NCBI GenBank assembly: GCA_030549775.1 | Contig: CM060174.1 | Span: 94,628,132-94,692,131, forward strand | DNA: 64,000 nt | Source of the DNA: Tamarix chinensis | Taxonomy: Eukaryota > Streptophyta > Magnoliopsida > Caryophyllales > Tamaricaceae | Direction of reading: 5' to 3' | Shown: positions 38,401 to 48,280 of the stretch, one piece after another | Layout: the number at the start of each line of letters is the position of its first letter | Position numbering within the stretch: the stretch's first letter is position 1 | Notes under the pieces: model-generated | The model's input: only the letters and a program-made list of their open reading frames with translations | The model's database searches: none | What the model was told of the DNA's origin: nothing | Translations under genes and position numbers: made by a program

Positions 38401-41400
38401 GTATAACAAGAATAATATGCCCACAAATAACTATACTTTTAGTAACTAGATCATTAATTAATGAATAGACAATAGAGGGTATAATAGAATATGTAGAATT
38501 TAATTTGTATGAGTTTCCATAATATGATTTATATTTTGAAACAAATTTTTGAAGAAAAAGTGACCTATATTGTGAAACAAGAGGAGTATACACTATGCTT
38601 TTGAAAATCGAGTGCCTCAACCCTCCTTTGCAGTGGAACTTTTTTAGCAAATGCGACGTATAATGTTCATAACAGCTTCCAGATGAATCACCGCATTGGG
38701 TCAATATAAAACAAGCCAACTAGGGTCCAATCAATAATCAGGCTTTTAAGATAAAATGCATATAATTACATTCCTCCAGTTCTCATAATTTATAGATGAA
38801 TGATATAAAGTCATCTTTGCCCTACTACTGTAGACAAAGTCATAATATGGTATTATATGTCACCTTTACCCATTAGTATTAAAGAACTAAATAAAATATG
38901 GTTATTCGTCGAAGTTAATGCCAAAATTTCATCCAGGTGATATTAAAGTCATGAGCCTCAATTATTTTTCAACTTTACCCACTGCAAAAGATGATATTGC
39001 TAGAGCATGCATGAAGTTAATGCCTTTCACAACACAACAGCTGGAAAAACAAGTTGAAGAAAGAAAGAGAAAATGAATAAAGCCCAGCAAACACATGCTG
39101 AAAGACATCAGTCAACTACCAGCATTAAAACAGCAGGACTAAGATGGGGGTCAAGAGATTTGATTTGATCAAGTGGAATTACCTGCAACACCTTTGAAGT
39201 TTGTTGACTTAGACTCACGTTGCACAAATACACAACCAAGGCACTTGCTGTTGAGAGTAAAATTCCATAATTACAACTTAACAAACATTACGGCCACAAA
39301 AACACTAAATGATGATAATACTAAGGATCAAAAAGTAAATGAAGATAGCAAGGTTATGAAATTTGCCTAATCAACCACATATGCTGCCTAATCTAATTGA
39401 ACAAACAAAGCAAAATAATAAATCTTATAATTGGATGCAGCTGGCATAATGCTCAAATCTCAAATTCCTGGCCCTGTATGTAACAACAGCCAATAAAAAT
39501 GACACATATTGAACTCAAAAATTTGACAACACATAGCATTTCAATCTCTTCAGTAACTTCTTCAGTGTTGTCAAATAGTAAATAGAAATAGCATTTACAT
39601 GAAACCCAAAGTTGATAATTGAAGACAAGGACAAGACAGTAGCTAAAGTGGCAGATATTATTTTTAGCAAACAAACAAATATTACATTAGCTAACCTTAT
39701 GAGCCCAACCAGAGGAAGTTTAGCCACTGATCTCTTCATCAAAGAAACATTAACAGAGTTAAAAAAAAATGTATTAATGCGACACATTGAAAGAAAGAAT
39801 AGAAACCATCTAATGAACAAGAAATTTAAAATAAAATAAATAAATAAATAGTTGTCAATATGTTAACAAACCTTAGCAACAAAGCTAGGAAAGAAAGACG
39901 ACATGTGATATAAGATATCCAAATAAGATACGTGGTTTGATACAATTACACCCGTTGTTCCAGGTTCCTCTGATGGATCTTTACTCCATGTCTGATCGTT
40001 TATACAGGAAAAGAGATGTTAGAGAATTATTTTCCAAGTTCTTCTATGTCTTCTGTAAGTATGGCACAACACACAAACAGAAAGATTAAAGAAAAAGAAC
40101 CAGCTCACACTGATTAACATCTCTCATCTTAATTGAAATTTTCTAATAGTATGATGACAAAGCAATAGAGCATCCCAATAAGTATACAGTTGCTAAGAAA
40201 GAAGCCAGACTATGCTTACAAAGCTACCATCAGTCATCAAACAATTTACACAGCATGTCAAAGACAAAGGTAAAACCCAACATGAATCTCGTCCAGGAAG
40301 GTCAAGTCATGCAGCCTTATGGGCCAGTAGCAAATGGTGAGAGACAGACCCACAAAGAATACCACGTTAGGATTTAGGAGGGTTTGAACTCGAGACCTTG
40401 AGGTACCCGGGAGGATTTGGACTTGAGACCTAGAGGTACCCAAACCCCATTAGAGATTAGTACAGATCGTACACAACCATGAAGACAATAGGAAGGCAAT
40501 TGTTTACCATAAGACTGTCATGGCTTTAACAGGCCACTGCCCAATATGTTAAATCATGCACAAATAGAGAATGATACATAAAACACAAAACCAGACCATT
40601 GCTAAATCATCACTTGTTCTCTCCCATTATCTCATATGCTAATATATCAACTCAACCCATTTACTTGAGCATAGAAATCAAAAAGAGAAAAGCCAAAAAA
40701 ACAAACAACCTGCAACTTTGGGTGATTATTAACCAAACAGGTTTCCATGGCTTAATGGTTAATTCCTACAGATGTTAAATCATGTATGAATAGGCACTAG
40801 TTACTGATTTCATTACGATGATTGCGAGTGTATGTTATTGTTGCCCTACCACTTGTGTGTTAGCTGTCGTTGTTGCTGGTATATCATGTATCTGTCGTTT
40901 AAGTTCTCTTTATTTATCATGCATTTTCCTAAGTTATGATTCAATATTAATGTTTGTGACTATTATAATTATTATTGTAATCATTTTATAAGACTACTTA
41001 GAATTTTAATTAATATTTTATCTGCTTTTATGTTGACAAATAAATTTCTTAAAATAGTTTTCACCTGGATATATTGAAATAGTTTGCCACTAGCTCAAGT
41101 TAATTGATGTAAGGTTGCAAATATTTATAGCTCCCTAGACCTTGTTAGTGGCTGGATTCATGCTAGGTGGTTGTGGTTGTTGCATATACAAATAGAGTGA
41201 TAAAGAACACGCAAAACCAGAATAGAGTGATAACGAACACAAAAAACCAATCCATCGGTCAGATTATACCATGAGCTCAAACACATGCTAGAATATCAAT
41301 TCATGTCATTTCACCTGAGAAAAAATTGCTGAGAGAAAAAGCGCATAAAAACAACTCACTGCTTTGTACAAATATAACAAAACACTTAAATGAATACGGC

Positions 41401-43604
41401 TTGGAACTCTTCCATCATCATGAAGTTGCCACTCGTGGCCCTTCTCTGTTACAAACATGGGGGAAAAAAAAAGATGATAATAACCACTCAAGGGCCTCCA
41501 TTGCCCTTGGTCTATCTTTTCCTCATCCAACTTTGCAGCTTTTAAGTTGGCTCATAGATATTTTATATGATCTGTATATGTCAATCGATTTGATTTTTCC
41601 CTATGTTTGCCTTCTTTTTTTCCTTCTTTTTTTGGGTTTATCAGAGTCATCTATCTCCAAAATTTCAACCAGAAATCAATTTCGATGTACAGGCTTGAAG
41701 CTTTGGCCAAAAAGGAGTAATACGTTAAAAACAATATGTTATTTGACCTTGGAAGGAAACAGATATGGAAATATTTGAATTGGTCTGCTCCTCATCTCAT
41801 ACATCTTATAAGGGCTCAATCATTAGAGTGGCAATTTAAATTGATTTTGAGTTAAACCCGGGTGTTTAAAGGTTTTAGGTGCTTTTTATGAGCTTAACTC
41901 CTCGTGCTACCTGGAAAATGATACAAAGGGGGAAAAACTATTCACACTCAGAAGGTAGAAGAGAAAAATGATCTAATTAAGGGTGAATATAATACATTCC
42001 AAACCATAAGCCAAACCGTAATTTTAAGGTTTGCTTTAAAATTTCTTAAACCATTTGAAAAAATAAATTACAGCTTATAACACCAAACTGTATATGTATA
42101 TAGATATAGAGAGATTTTATTGGTAATATGTGAGCATTTTTCGGGATAATCCTAGTTAATAGCTATATTGTAAGTATATGTATTCATCATAAATCATTCT
42201 ATAACAAGATTTTTCTCTTCATTATATCTCTCAAAGAAGTAGTTAGAGAGTTGCTTAAAAAATATTGTATCATTTGTGCATTACTTGACTTGTGTTTTCT
42301 TCCTATTTTTCTTAAAATTGCAAATATGGCTTACATATAAATGATATACATATATAGATACACAAACACACAATTATATGCTTATACCTACATAAGTTTA
42401 TGGCACATTAGACATTACTATAAACATGATATTTTAAATTTACGATTTAATATTGAGTACTCATTAGTTCTAATTTTTGTAAGATCATTAAAGTAATTTC
42501 AAGTTGAGTAATTAATTTTTGATATTTAATATGCAAAAACCATAAACCACTAATATGGTTTGGTTTGAATCATTTTTTAAATATGTTGGTTTGGTTTGAG
42601 ATTTTTTCAAACAGCAAAAAAAAAAAATTTTTTAGGTTCAAACCAAACTGTGTTCATTCCTAAACTAAGATTGAAGAAGAATTACTTATTAATCAAAACG
42701 GATATTTATCAAAGACAGTGTTGTTCGTGACTATAGTTAAACTACCCCAATGACTCCAAAGAGTAAACAAATCATGTAGTCACTTGCCCCCACGCTATCA
42801 AGTACAATGCTGATCGTGAATATAGTTAAACTACCCTAATGACTCCAAAGGGTAACCAAATCAAGCACTCACTTGCCACACGTTCATAATAGCGCGCATA
42901 ATCGATCCAGAAATCCCATAGGTCATACAATGGAAAGCCGAAAATAATCATCAAATCCAAAACAAAGCACCTAAATCTATTGTTTAGAACAAGAAGAAAA
43001 GAAAATGCACCTGACTTGACGATTTTTCAATATTTTGAATGTCTTGATAGCTTTCGGGAATCCAATAAAACCCTAAGACGAACAATAACGACCTGGAAAG
43101 AAGCCTCCCAGACCGTACAATAACCTCCCTCCTCCACCCGGTGATGTGAGCATAATCCTCCTGCTGGTCATCCCCTTCTTCTCGATTCGGCGGCTTAAAC
43201 AGCGTACACACTCTACAAATCAAGTAATACAACAGGAGTATACTCATCGAAAGTACCACTCGAATCGGCAACAGCGTAACAAGCGCGAATCCTAGCAAAC
43301 ACTTCTCCCTCACGGGCAACTCACCGAGACCCATGGGGCCGTAAACGTCATGGCGAACATACGCCGCGTACTTCTTCTCCATCTCTTCCAACTCCGCAGC
43401 TGTCACCGGCACTGCGGGGAGCTGGGCGATGGGAGATGCAGGGGAGGTAGGGGAGTTGATAAAATTAGAAGAGTCGGATTTAAGGAGCGGTCGGCGGTCA
43501 TCTTTGTTGCGGGAGCCATGATCGTCGATGTGCTCGAAGTGGTTGTGATGCTGGGAAGGTGGAGCTTGGATTGGTTTGAGTTCATGTTCCATTGTTGCTT
43601 GCAT
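20362..43604 (-). CDS. LPEAT1: LPEAT1-type lysophospholipid acyltransferase, eight coding exons
   Basis: Joined minus-strand exons: 43604-43011, 39991-39872, 39733-39696, 39247-39183, 37629-37561, 37488-37355, 37007-36867 and 20469-20362, 422 residues. All junctions are GT-AG and all phases match. It belongs to the PlsC/LPLAT membrane acyltransferases and matches Arabidopsis LPEAT1, which acylates lysophosphatidylethanolamine with acyl-CoA at the ER. The catalytic motif NHVSYLD is at about 217-223, FPEGT at 294-298 (its Glu codon is split by intron 5), and [10 protein letters not shown] follows. Hydrophobic segments lie at about 102-135 and 168-182, so the N-terminus faces the cytosol on one side of a hairpin anchor (inference). 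The extra N-terminal His/Ser/Pro-rich stretch makes it slightly longer than the Arabidopsis protein (about 398). Met5 (43592-43590) fits the conserved start better and may be used instead. Intron 7 is 16,397 bp and full of transposons. No coding damage is seen. Confidence 0.93.
21658..21719 (+). repeat. 31-bp direct duplication
   Basis: Two adjacent copies beginning ACTACTAGGTCTCTAAAA (21658-21688 and 21689-21719) with about four differences. The second runs into the left end of the hAT-like element at 21716. Confidence 0.75.
21716..22262. mobile_element. non-autonomous hAT-like element, copy 1
   Basis: About 547 bases related along their length to 23916-24502. Left end CAAGCAATAAAATC, right end (reverse complement) CACACAATTAAATTGC, an imperfect terminal inverted repeat. 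Flanks GCCTAGAA and GTCTAAAG could be a worn 8-bp target duplication (5 of 8). No coding sequence. It lies in LPEAT1 intron 7. Confidence 0.6.
23916..24502. mobile_element. non-autonomous hAT-like element, copy 2
   Basis: About 587 bases flanked by a perfect 8-bp duplication GTGTAGAC (23908-23915 and 24503-24510), the size expected of hAT transposition. Ends are CAGGTAATAAAAT and, on the reverse complement, CATCCAATTAAAT. Its interior matches copy 1, including 'taataaatta', 'gaatataaatatt' and 'gatttaagaattatcaataaa'. Near the right end is a self-complementary zone rich in GCGG/CCGC. No coding sequence. It appears to have inserted into LINE sequence. Confidence 0.7.
24511..25125 (+). pseudogene. 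broken LINE reverse transcriptase, upstream part
   Basis: Translations in shifting forward frames show plant LINE (non-LTR) RT landmarks: [20 protein letters not shown] then YKIIS (24577-24665; family L(I/V)PK...(F/Y)RPI(A/S)CCN), a later region with GDPL and similar words near 24970, and [18 protein letters not shown] near 25065-25110, matching the family active-site zone LTHLCFADDLLLF with Phe-Ala replaced. Frameshifts and stops make it inactive. It lies inside LPEAT1 intron 7, in antisense. Confidence 0.65.
25126..26324. other. unrecognised insertion-like block splitting the LINE
   Basis: LINE sequence stops after the active-site zone and resumes at about 26325. The family normally has only some 200-250 bases between those points, so about 1 kb has been added. 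It holds no recognised gene. A purine-rich zone with repeated 'aaaagtaaaaagtaaaagtag' type words lies near 25870-25960. Confidence 0.4.
26325..27086 (+). pseudogene. broken LINE reverse transcriptase, downstream part
   Basis: Resumes with [13 protein letters not shown] (about 26343-26381; family GxLPFKYLGVPL), then [11 protein letters not shown] and RSLINGRVL, typical of the LINE RT thumb. [11 protein letters not shown] motif near 27040-27070 may be the zinc-binding end of the element. Stops and shifts abound. The Ty3/gypsy element is inserted right after it, and LINE debris may continue past 32720. Confidence 0.6.
27087..27091. repeat. left target-site duplication GTTTC
   Basis: GTTTC immediately before the 5' LTR is repeated exactly at 32715-32719 after the 3' LTR. 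Five bases is the expected size for Ty3/gypsy integration. Confidence 0.9.
27092..27566 (+). repeat. 5' LTR of Ty3/gypsy element
   Basis: Starts TGTTATGAATC and ends TTCACAGCA, 475 bases. A 'ggataaatag' TATA-like stretch near 27378 could be the promoter. It contains two tandem-like 'AGTCTCGAACARCTGAGCAG' units at its head. Confidence 0.95.
27571..27582 (+). other. primer-binding site, initiator-Met tRNA
   Basis: TGGTATCAGAGC, complementary to the 3' end of plant initiator-Met tRNA, four bases after the 5' LTR. Confidence 0.93.
27630..32327 (+). CDS. Ty3/gypsy gag-pol polyprotein with chromodomain
   Basis: A single 1,565-residue open frame from ATG in a good context (accATGGCT). Order: N-terminal coiled-coil-like stretch (1-45), gag (about 130-290, [19 protein letters not shown]), a short non-standard zinc knuckle [14 protein letters not shown] (about 350), aspartic protease with D436-P-G-A-T instead of the usual D-S/T-G, RT with FFDD at 778-781 ([13 protein letters not shown]), RNase H (Asp926; KVADALSRE), integrase with an HHCC finger ([11 protein letters not shown] to CAVCQQQK) and D1184, D1244, E1280 (exact D35E spacing), then a chromodomain (about 1490-1530, [18 protein letters not shown]). 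No stop or shift is seen, so it may be functional. The frame runs 88 bases into the 3' LTR, which encodes its last residues. It makes the RNA copy and integrates it; the chromodomain likely guides targeting to chromatin marks. Confidence 0.95.
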   Translation: MAPNQNQRIEQLEQELESLRVSISEQVMTAMNGAARELQQTLAVQIATSLEKATARLGEDLNTLASKVEGRISSTKENQEMMITQIRDEVRDTLSTLKTTDHTLGNSSYVGASAEGRGREETAGGWAGGGNQWRCKKLDLPLFSGTNPDGWILRAERYFDFYRLGEEEKLEAAVIALEGDALLWYQYEHKRRPLRRWEEMRMMILRQFRSTSTGTLYEQWLDHQQVGSVADYRRKFIELMAPLDRVPEEIAKGQFINGLKGEVRAEVRLLGPTTLDQAMDLAMKVDEKIKAGSTHKKGSGYGLIAGKVSHITPTNSHLSPQGKAVNPTNPYPVRRLSEKELQQKREQGLCFRCDEKWSINHRCRRKELSVLLTQDDEAIWQTEEGLDFSVPGEIEETDSDLVQTEVSLNSVMGITSPKTMKLIGKVQGKEVVVMIDPGATHNFISSKVVEKFGIPVNRTQAFGVSLGTGKAVEGEGVCRGVALELQDVNIIEDFLPLPLGNSDLILGIQWLEKLGTMTANWKTQTLKFQVGGKAITLRGDPALGRTKVSLKAMIRILRKEGQGYLVEFNQMCGNKDLDNAEEIIEDVPTFLQHTLQQYQSVFQMPCGLPPPRGHEHAIVLKEGTNPVSVRPYRYPQTQKDEIEKLISDMLKAGIIQVSTSPFSSPVLLVKKKDGSWRFCVDYRALNKVTVPDKYPIPVIDELLDELYGATVFSKLDLKSGYHQIRVKELDVPKTAFRTHEGHYEFLVMPFGLTNAPATFQALMNTVFRPYLRKFVLVFFDDILVYSRDQEQHVHHLATVLETLSRHQLYANRKKCEFGKAQVAYLGHIISKSGVAVDQEKIQAMVNWPIPRTLKELRGFLGLTGYYRKFIAGYATIAAPLTDQLKKDSYGWSSEATRAFEALKRAMTAAPILAMPNFELPFTVETDASGFGVGAVLLQSGHPIAFFSKILGPRARAKSIYEKELMAIVLAVQRWRHYLLGRKFFIHTDQQSLRFLMQQREIGSEYQKWVSKLLGYEFDIIYKPGASNKVADALSREFAGKVECGTLVSSGGVQWRDLQAQIQQDPFIQHIKAELVAGNVVPKGYTLEHDVLRYKGRLVIPSCSTLVKSLLHEYHDTPVGGHSGDLKTYQRLASEWYWPGMRKTVTKYVQSCAVCQQQKSSSLSPAGLLQPLPVPNRIWEDISMDFIEGLPKSQGLDTILVVVDRLSKYAHFVGLKHPFSAQTIAGLFTREIVRLHGYPNTIVSDRDKVFMSIFWKELFRLQQAALHRSTAYHPQSDGQTEVVNKGLETYLRCFINGQPKTWAKWLPWAEFWYNTTIHSATGCSPFKAIYGRDPPQLVRYERGSTTVQSLEDQLIERDAILDDLKAQLIRAQQKMKVQEDAHRREVTFQVGDWVYLKLQPYRQQTLARRPFDKLAPRYYGPFKVIQKIGTVAYKLELPTTARIHPVFHVSQLKGAIGSLPSSPQLPPQLTPSLTLEAEPEEVVGVRNGKQGNATRVEVLIKWKNLPAFEATWEEFEALDQRFPSFHLEDKVNLWAGGNVMNHPKPPVIFTYNRRKSRTAEQKVSNN
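32226..32239 (+). other. probable polypurine tract
   Basis: TGGGCCGGGGGTAA lies immediately before the 3' LTR, where plus-strand DNA priming must start. It is shorter and less pure than most, and it is also coding (WAGGN). Confidence 0.6.
32240..32714 (+). repeat. 3' LTR of Ty3/gypsy element
   Basis: 475 bases, identical by eye to 27092-27566. The gag-pol stop codon lies inside it at 32325-32327. Confidence 0.95.
32715..32719. repeat. right target-site duplication GTTTC
   Basis: Exact partner of 27087-27091. Confidence 0.9.
32720..33271. other. LPEAT1 intron sequence, possible LINE tail
   Basis: Before the Ty3/gypsy insertion this joined directly to 27086. A 90-codon forward frame starts near 32730 but shows no family match. 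It may be the 3' end of the LINE debris; nothing firmer can be said. Confidence 0.3.
33272..33513 (+). repeat. 121-bp tandem duplication
   Basis: Two adjacent units (33272-33392 and 33393-33513) both begin GATTAGGAACA and share 'agcaaaatgtagcagcat'/'agcaaactgtaacagcat' and 'agtgaacgggaggatttgaca'-like blocks, at roughly 80 percent identity by eye. Intronic and non-coding. Confidence 0.75.
33514..34990. other. LPEAT1 intron 7 sequence, no gene recognised
   Basis: Unique-looking intron sequence. A 130-codon forward frame (33676-34068) has no recognisable domain. Near 34500-34545 there is a small inverted pair around 'ggttaccatat' and 'atatggtaacc'. Confidence 0.4.
34991..36393. mobile_element. 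hAT-like MITE or small transposon rich in CCCGACC words, split by a second MITE
   Basis: A 10-base direct repeat ACTTGCAACT (34991-35000 and 36384-36393) flanks the block 35001-36383. It starts TAGGTCTGGAAA and ends (reverse complement) TATAAGTGGCAATC, weak inverted ends of the 'GTGGCAA' type common in plant hAT relatives. Both arms are packed with degenerate ACCCGACCTGACC words, facing the same way. The 460-bp element at 35643-36102 sits inside. No coding sequence. Confidence 0.55.
35643..36102. mobile_element. MITE with AGGGATGTAAAC ends, nested
   Basis: Left end CAGGGATGTAAAC and right end GTTTACATCCCTA form a good terminal inverted repeat. The inside has many GGATAT/ATATCC words that pair across the centre, so the whole could fold. 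Typical of a plant hAT-type MITE. No clear 8-bp target duplication was found. Confidence 0.7.
36394..36866. other. start of LPEAT1 intron 7, no feature
   Basis: Ordinary AT-rich intron sequence next to the exon 7 donor. It includes a short A run at about 36468-36478. Confidence 0.5.
36867..37007 (-). CDS. LPEAT1: LPEAT1 exon 7
   Basis: Forty-seven codons after acceptor 'tctgcag': [10 protein letters not shown] to [18 protein letters not shown] and RRLMASQ. The donor CAG|GTATGA opens the 16.4-kb intron. Confidence 0.92.
37355..37488 (-). CDS. LPEAT1: LPEAT1 exon 6
   Basis: Begins with the rest of the FPEGT motif ([17 protein letters not shown]), then [20 protein letters not shown]. The donor is GGG|GTAAAT, phase 0. 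Confidence 0.92.
37561..37629 (-). CDS. LPEAT1: LPEAT1 exon 5
   Basis: Encodes [11 protein letters not shown] to PLMMLFP. It ends in phase 1 inside the Glu codon of the FPEGT motif. Confidence 0.9.
39183..39247 (-). CDS. LPEAT1: LPEAT1 exon 4
   Basis: After acceptor 'ctcaacag' it encodes [12 protein letters not shown] and FKGVA, ending in phase 1 at 'ttgcag|gtaatt'. Confidence 0.9.
39696..39733 (-). CDS. LPEAT1: LPEAT1 exon 3 (38-bp micro-exon)
   Basis: Encodes [12 protein letters not shown] plus two bases of a serine codon completed in exon 4. Acceptor 'gatgaag', donor 'ataag|gttagc'. It is too short for frame-based gene finding but fits the family sequence exactly. Confidence 0.9.
39872..39991 (-). 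CDS. LPEAT1: LPEAT1 exon 2
   Basis: Forty codons between acceptor 'cgatcag' and donor 'aag|gtttgt'. It carries the catalytic NHVSYLD motif and ends PSFVAK. Confidence 0.92.
40258..40450 (-). mobile_element. possible SINE fragment with duplicated B-box-like unit
   Basis: Read on the minus strand, GGTCTCGAGTTCAAACCC resembles the polymerase III B box found in plant SINEs. A 33-base unit containing it is tandemly repeated (plus-strand 40377-40409 and 40410-40442; GAGACCTTGAGGTACCC and GAGACCTAGAGGTACCC). No convincing A box or tail was found. It lies in LPEAT1 intron 1, in the same direction as the gene. Confidence 0.35.
41985..42665. repeat. AT-rich repeat with AACCAAACC words, possible old MITE
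   Basis: Bounded by 'attccaaaccataagccaaacc' on the left and 'ggttcaaaccaaactgtgttcattcc' on the right, with 'ggtttggtttga' words near 42560-42600. Such GGTTTGG-rich blocks are typical of old plant hAT MITEs. Borders are uncertain. It lies within LPEAT1 intron 1. Confidence 0.3.
42719..42881 (+). repeat. imperfect direct duplication, 89-bp spacing
   Basis: Units 42719-42791 and 42808-42881 share 'atagttaaactacc', 'aatgactccaaag' and 'cacttgcc'. Intronic, just downstream of LPEAT1 exon 1. Confidence 0.75.
43011..43604 (-). CDS. LPEAT1: LPEAT1 exon 1
   Basis: Residues 1-198: a variable N-terminus, then [10 protein letters not shown], the main hydrophobic segment and [16 protein letters not shown]. 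The donor is CAG|GTGCAT, phase 0. Confidence 0.92.
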
Positions 43605-43870
43605 CCTGGGACAGATGGTGTAAGGGAGGTTATTGCGGCAGTTGGATTCAATTTGACGATAACCGAATAACCTGGATGACCATCGATGAAAGTAGGGTGA
43701 ACGTACAAAGTAAGATGGAGATCTCTACGAATATGATAAACAAAGCTGGCTTGGTATCATGAGCTTTGGGGAAGGGAACCGAATCAACCGATTGCTTCTT
43801 TCTATCTTCCTTTTGAGTGCCGTGGCCGTGATTCAAGAAATCAAATTTTAGATTGCTATAGAGCTTCTTC

Positions 43871-43987
43871 GGAGTTACTAATTAAAAGTAGTTATCATAG
43901 ATAATTACTTATTTTATATATTTTTTAGCCAAAAAAGTTTCGAAAATAAGTAGTTATCTTAGATAACTAATTTTGATAAGTAGCTCC
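43871..43987. mobile_element. short hairpin MITE upstream of LPEAT1
   Basis: Arms of about 45 bases (from GGAGTTACTAATTAAAAG on the left and CTTATCAAAATTAG read back from the right) pair with few mismatches around a short loop. GAGCTT occurs on both sides (near 43861 and 43994). It lies about 270 bases upstream of the LPEAT1 start codon, within the likely promoter or 5'UTR. Confidence 0.6.
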
Positions 43988-44628
43988 AAACATGAGCTTT
44001 ATGTGCCCTCGGCAACTTACGAGAGACATCCTTCATTTGTTTTGGGGGCGGAGATGACAAATATGAATTAATTGATTTTGTGAACGTTAATAAGTAAAAT
44101 AGAGTTAAAGTTTTACTTTTATTTAATTTAATTAATCTTATTTTTATTAATCATTAATTTTAAGAGTAACACAAGTGATGATTAAAAAATAAGTGAATGT
44201 TATATCTGAGCGGACATAAATATTCATGTTAAGTTATTGTGAAATTAACTTATATATTTAATATACGAGTATGAATGCTATTTATTTTATAATTTTAGAC
44301 TTCATTCATCTTAATTTAAATAACATTTTTAAAATATTTATTTTAATTTACTCAAGTTAAATTAATATTAATTTTTTAAAATATTCACCTCCCACTTATC
44401 TCCTTTTAATTCACCTAAGTTAACTAATATTTACTCTCATTTGATTCACTTAGATCTTAAATAACTAGTAAAAGTGTGTATTAGACTCAAACTCATACAA
44501 TCTAAATGTTTAAATTTATAAATGATAAAGATCGAATATTATACTTATTGCAAACCAATAACAATCTAAGTTAAATTAAATAATTTTAAATGAATTGAAT
44601 TGATTTAAGGGCAAATTTATGTTGTAAA

Positions 44629-44835
44629 ATATATATATAGGATTAAGATCATGTACAAACTCTAACCTAAAATACAAACGTAGGAACTAATTATATCCAT
44701 TAGATTACTTATATTAATGATGTATATCTACTTTCTCCTTTTTTATTTAAAGTGATCTAATGGATATAATTAGTTCCTATATTTGTATTTTAGATTAGAA
44801 TTTGTACATGATCATAATCCTATATATATACATAA
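44629..44835. mobile_element. foldback MITE with about 80-base arms
   Basis: Left arm 'ataggattaagatcatgtac' to 'aactaattatatccattaga' (44636-44707) pairs with right arm 44755-44826, with about six mismatches, leaving a loop of roughly 40 bases. No coding capacity. Confidence 0.75.
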
Positions 44836-44989
44836 ATTACTTGTTACCACACCCTTTTCCGCTTTTCATTTAAGCACACAAGACACATAGATTCTTAAAC
44901 TCGTCGTTTAGAATTCATCATATCATGTAAGTTCAGTTAGAAACAAGGGACAAAAAACTTAACAAAATCAATTAGCAATCTACAAGTTG

Positions 44990-45560
44990 GGGTGTGCATG
45001 GTTTGATTTATTTCTATTTGAACCTTAAATTGAATCAAACTGTAATTTTGAGGTTTAAAAAATTTCAAATCAAACCAAACTATTTTCTGGTTTAGGGTTT
45101 AGGGTTTAGGGTTTGGTTCAATTTGTGGTTTATGTCTATTGTGTTCTTATACTTGTTTTACAACAATAATTAAAAGCTATATTTTTTTATTTAACCTTAA
45201 TTTTATGATATATTTTTAAAAATTTACAATTAATCTACATTTTAAATTATTACATCTCGTTTAATATCAATGTCAAATAAGTTTTTTTATCATATATTAT
45301 TAACAGTATAAAGTGAGAAGAAAAAGTCAGTATATGTATACAAAAATAGAAGAAGAAATATATAAATAAATATAAGCTACAATTTACTACTTGAAAATTA
45401 TCGATATGTGAAAAATGTTTTTTATTTAAAATTATATATATACGATTTGTGGTTTATAAATTATAATTCAATTCCTAAAAACATAACTGAAATATTTTTA
45501 TAAATACTAAATCAAACTGTGGATTATTATTTTGTCAAGTTTGATTTGCAATTTACACCG
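44990..45560. repeat. GGTTTG/CAAACC-rich repeat with telomere-like units
   Basis: Starts 'ttggggtgtgcatggtttga', a form common at the ends of plant hAT MITEs, and carries three TTTAGGG units at 45091-45111. The right end is unclear; a 'caaactgtgga' zone near 45515 may belong to it. Confidence 0.35.
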
Positions 45561-46199
45561 TATTATAAATAAAAAATTAACACTGAAAAAGTATTCTTTA
45601 GTAGCCGCTAATTCAAGTCCAACCATGAATTAAAGAGGTGTGTATAAACCTATTAATTCCTTTAGTTTCGAACCGAAATATTTTAGATATGAGATCCAAA
45701 TCGATCATATGCCCGAATTTTATAAAATTGTGGCCGGATGACCTATTCAAAATATTATTGATACATATCAAAACTTAAAATATCAAGTCTAATACAATCT
45801 GATTTTTAAGTCTAGCCTGCTTGTCATACACTTCTAAGTGCTTATTTGGTATGAGGATAATACGGGTAAAAAATCACCCCTTTTATATATCATATATAAT
45901 CTATTTGAGATTAAATATATATTTTTTAATGAATACTCATTTTAGATCTTAATTTGATCTAAAATGAATATTTCATTAAAAAAATTATTATTTTTAAATA
46001 ATTGATATAAAAAAATAAGAGAGAAACTTATCTAACTCTATTACAATTGTACCAAACAAGCCCTAAGTGTGGATTTGGGACGGGCGGATGGATGGGCTTA
46101 GACTTAACTTTGGTACTAGGCTAGGTTCTCTCTTCCTTTTTGCCCCATTAGGTTCTCAAATTCTAGTAAAAATTGTGCAGTCGATGTTTTATATATATA

Positions 46200-46720
46200 G
46201 CAACATGTGTCTAAGTACTTTTTATCACTATTAAATATATATTTCATCACTATTTTTTTTTAAATTATTCAATATTAATCTAAATATTGTGTGTATTTTT
46301 AAACCAAAACTACATATATATTTCACTAGTATTAAATATGCTTTTTCACAATTATGTTCTTAAATTTTTTGTAAAAAAATATTCATGTATATATCTTTTA
46401 CTAAAGCTGCACATGTATTTTATCATTTTTCTAATTATTTTTCACCATAATATATTTTTATCATTAATTTTTTTTGAACTTTTTAATAATGATCTAACAA
46501 TGGCATATGCAAGTATTTCACCACAGGCATATGTATGTGTATATGTGTGTGTATATATATTATCATCTATTTAAATATCTTTCATTACTAATAAATATAT
46601 TTTTTACCGGTACTTTTCTGAATTTTGTAAATATTAATCTGACTATATATCACTAGTTTCATGCATATATTTTCCTACAACTACCCATATTTCATTATAT
46701 ATCTTAGTATTCTTCATCAT
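46200..46720. repeat. degenerate AT-rich repeats
   Basis: Recurring words (TTTCACTA, ATTAAATAT, TATTAATCTAA) at roughly 100-130-base intervals suggest an old tandem or dispersed repeat. No gene. Confidence 0.3.
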
Positions 46721-46920
46721 AATTTTTACTCAAATGTTAATTTTCCATAATTGTTCGCCGCTATCATACTAATAATTTACTGTAAAATTTTCTATAAAAA
46801 CATGTCAATACGAATCTTTATTTGTAAAGTAAAATGTTAGAAATATTATAATATATTTTTTAGTACTCCAAAGAAAAAATCAATTAATTTGAATAATCAA
46901 AAAAAGATGATGGCATGATA

Positions 46921-46963
46921 CCATCACCGACTGCATAGTCCTACACTATGTAATCGGTGGCGG
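46921..46963. repeat. small inverted repeat
   Basis: CCATCACCGACTGCATAGT and ACTATGTAATCGGTGGCGG pair at 15 of 19 positions around a 5-base loop. CACCGA-type words recall CACTA subterminal repeats, but no element ends were found. Confidence 0.5.
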
Positions 46964-48280
46964 TGTATAAAATGTGTTATAGTTTTGAATAATGTTATCC
47001 AATATAATATAATTTTATTGTTGTTGTTGTTGTTATATGGTATGTCTTTGAAAATATAAAATGCACTATATTTGATTTATGATAAATGTTATTCATTAAA
47101 TTTAAGATTATCTAAAATAAGTGTCATTTTAGAATTTCAATGTAAAATATTGACAACTTTTCCTAATTCTTCCTTTATTATCATTAAATATTTCTTTTAG
47201 GCTTTTATATTCATGGAAATGTCATCATTAGATGATGAATAATTATTAGGGATAAATTAGTCATTTGACATTAGTTCATAATCAGTGTGCAGAAGCTATA
47301 ATAACACATATTTTGAATCGAATGTGGTATCTTATAAGCAAGATTTTAATTTATATACTTCTTAAACAAGTTAGCTTTTTTAAAATAAAATACATTTTCT
47401 TTGATAATTAATTTTTCATTTGTTATAATTTCTAGTTTCTGAAAAGTCACTTCAAGGATCTTATGGTTTTTAAGTAAGCTTTAATTAGTTTTGTCGAGCA
47501 TACTGTTAATCTTATACTGTTGATTGAACTAACCTTATTGTAACACCCCAAAATTCATTACTTTTTTTTAAAAAACGCGGAAGAATTTGAAATTGGAAAC
47601 CCGTGAATTCTGAAGATATTATCGCCACACTTAGTACCAAACTGGTTCTCTCCGATCGTTTTCAGTACCAAGTGTTAAGGCTAAGAAAAGATTAACATTA
47701 AACCAAACCAACAGTTCATAAAAGAACTAGAAAGATCATACATCAAAAATTCAAAGTACATGTAAAGAATTATTATTCATATTTAAAAGAAGAATAGCTT
47801 ACAACTGATAAAATAATCATTTAAAATACTCAATACAATGTAATAAATCAACAGGGATCAATGTGATACAAAAGAAATAACATAATGAAATAAAATCATA
47901 TGAAGAGAAAATACGGCCGCAATACTCTCGAACTTTGAGCCAAAACATGCTCAACACTCAACCCTACCGGATATCTTGCCCACCTGCACAAAGTTAGAAG
48001 GGCCAACTATTTATAGGAATGAGTAGCACCCATAAAAATGGTGATTAGTACGCTACGTATTGAGGAAGGTAACTGAGTACTAAGGCCAACATATAAAATC
48101 ACATAAACCATGCATAAGAATAAAAGAAAATAAAGACCATCATGATAACATAACAACGAACAATTATTCGGGTAGAGACATAAAGGCTCATTTATAGTCC
48201 GGATTAATTATTTAATTAATCTCTTATTAAAACTCATTTTACACCATACTTTTTATCAAATCCATAAGAGTACGGGAACC

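Noticed and set aside
43350..43708. Frames on both strands over LPEAT1 exon 1
   Set aside because: Shadows of the real coding exon, whose family match and splice phases are clear.
45091..45111. Interstitial telomere sequence
   Set aside because: Only three TTTAGGG units within a GGTTTG-rich repeat; too short to mark a fused telomere.
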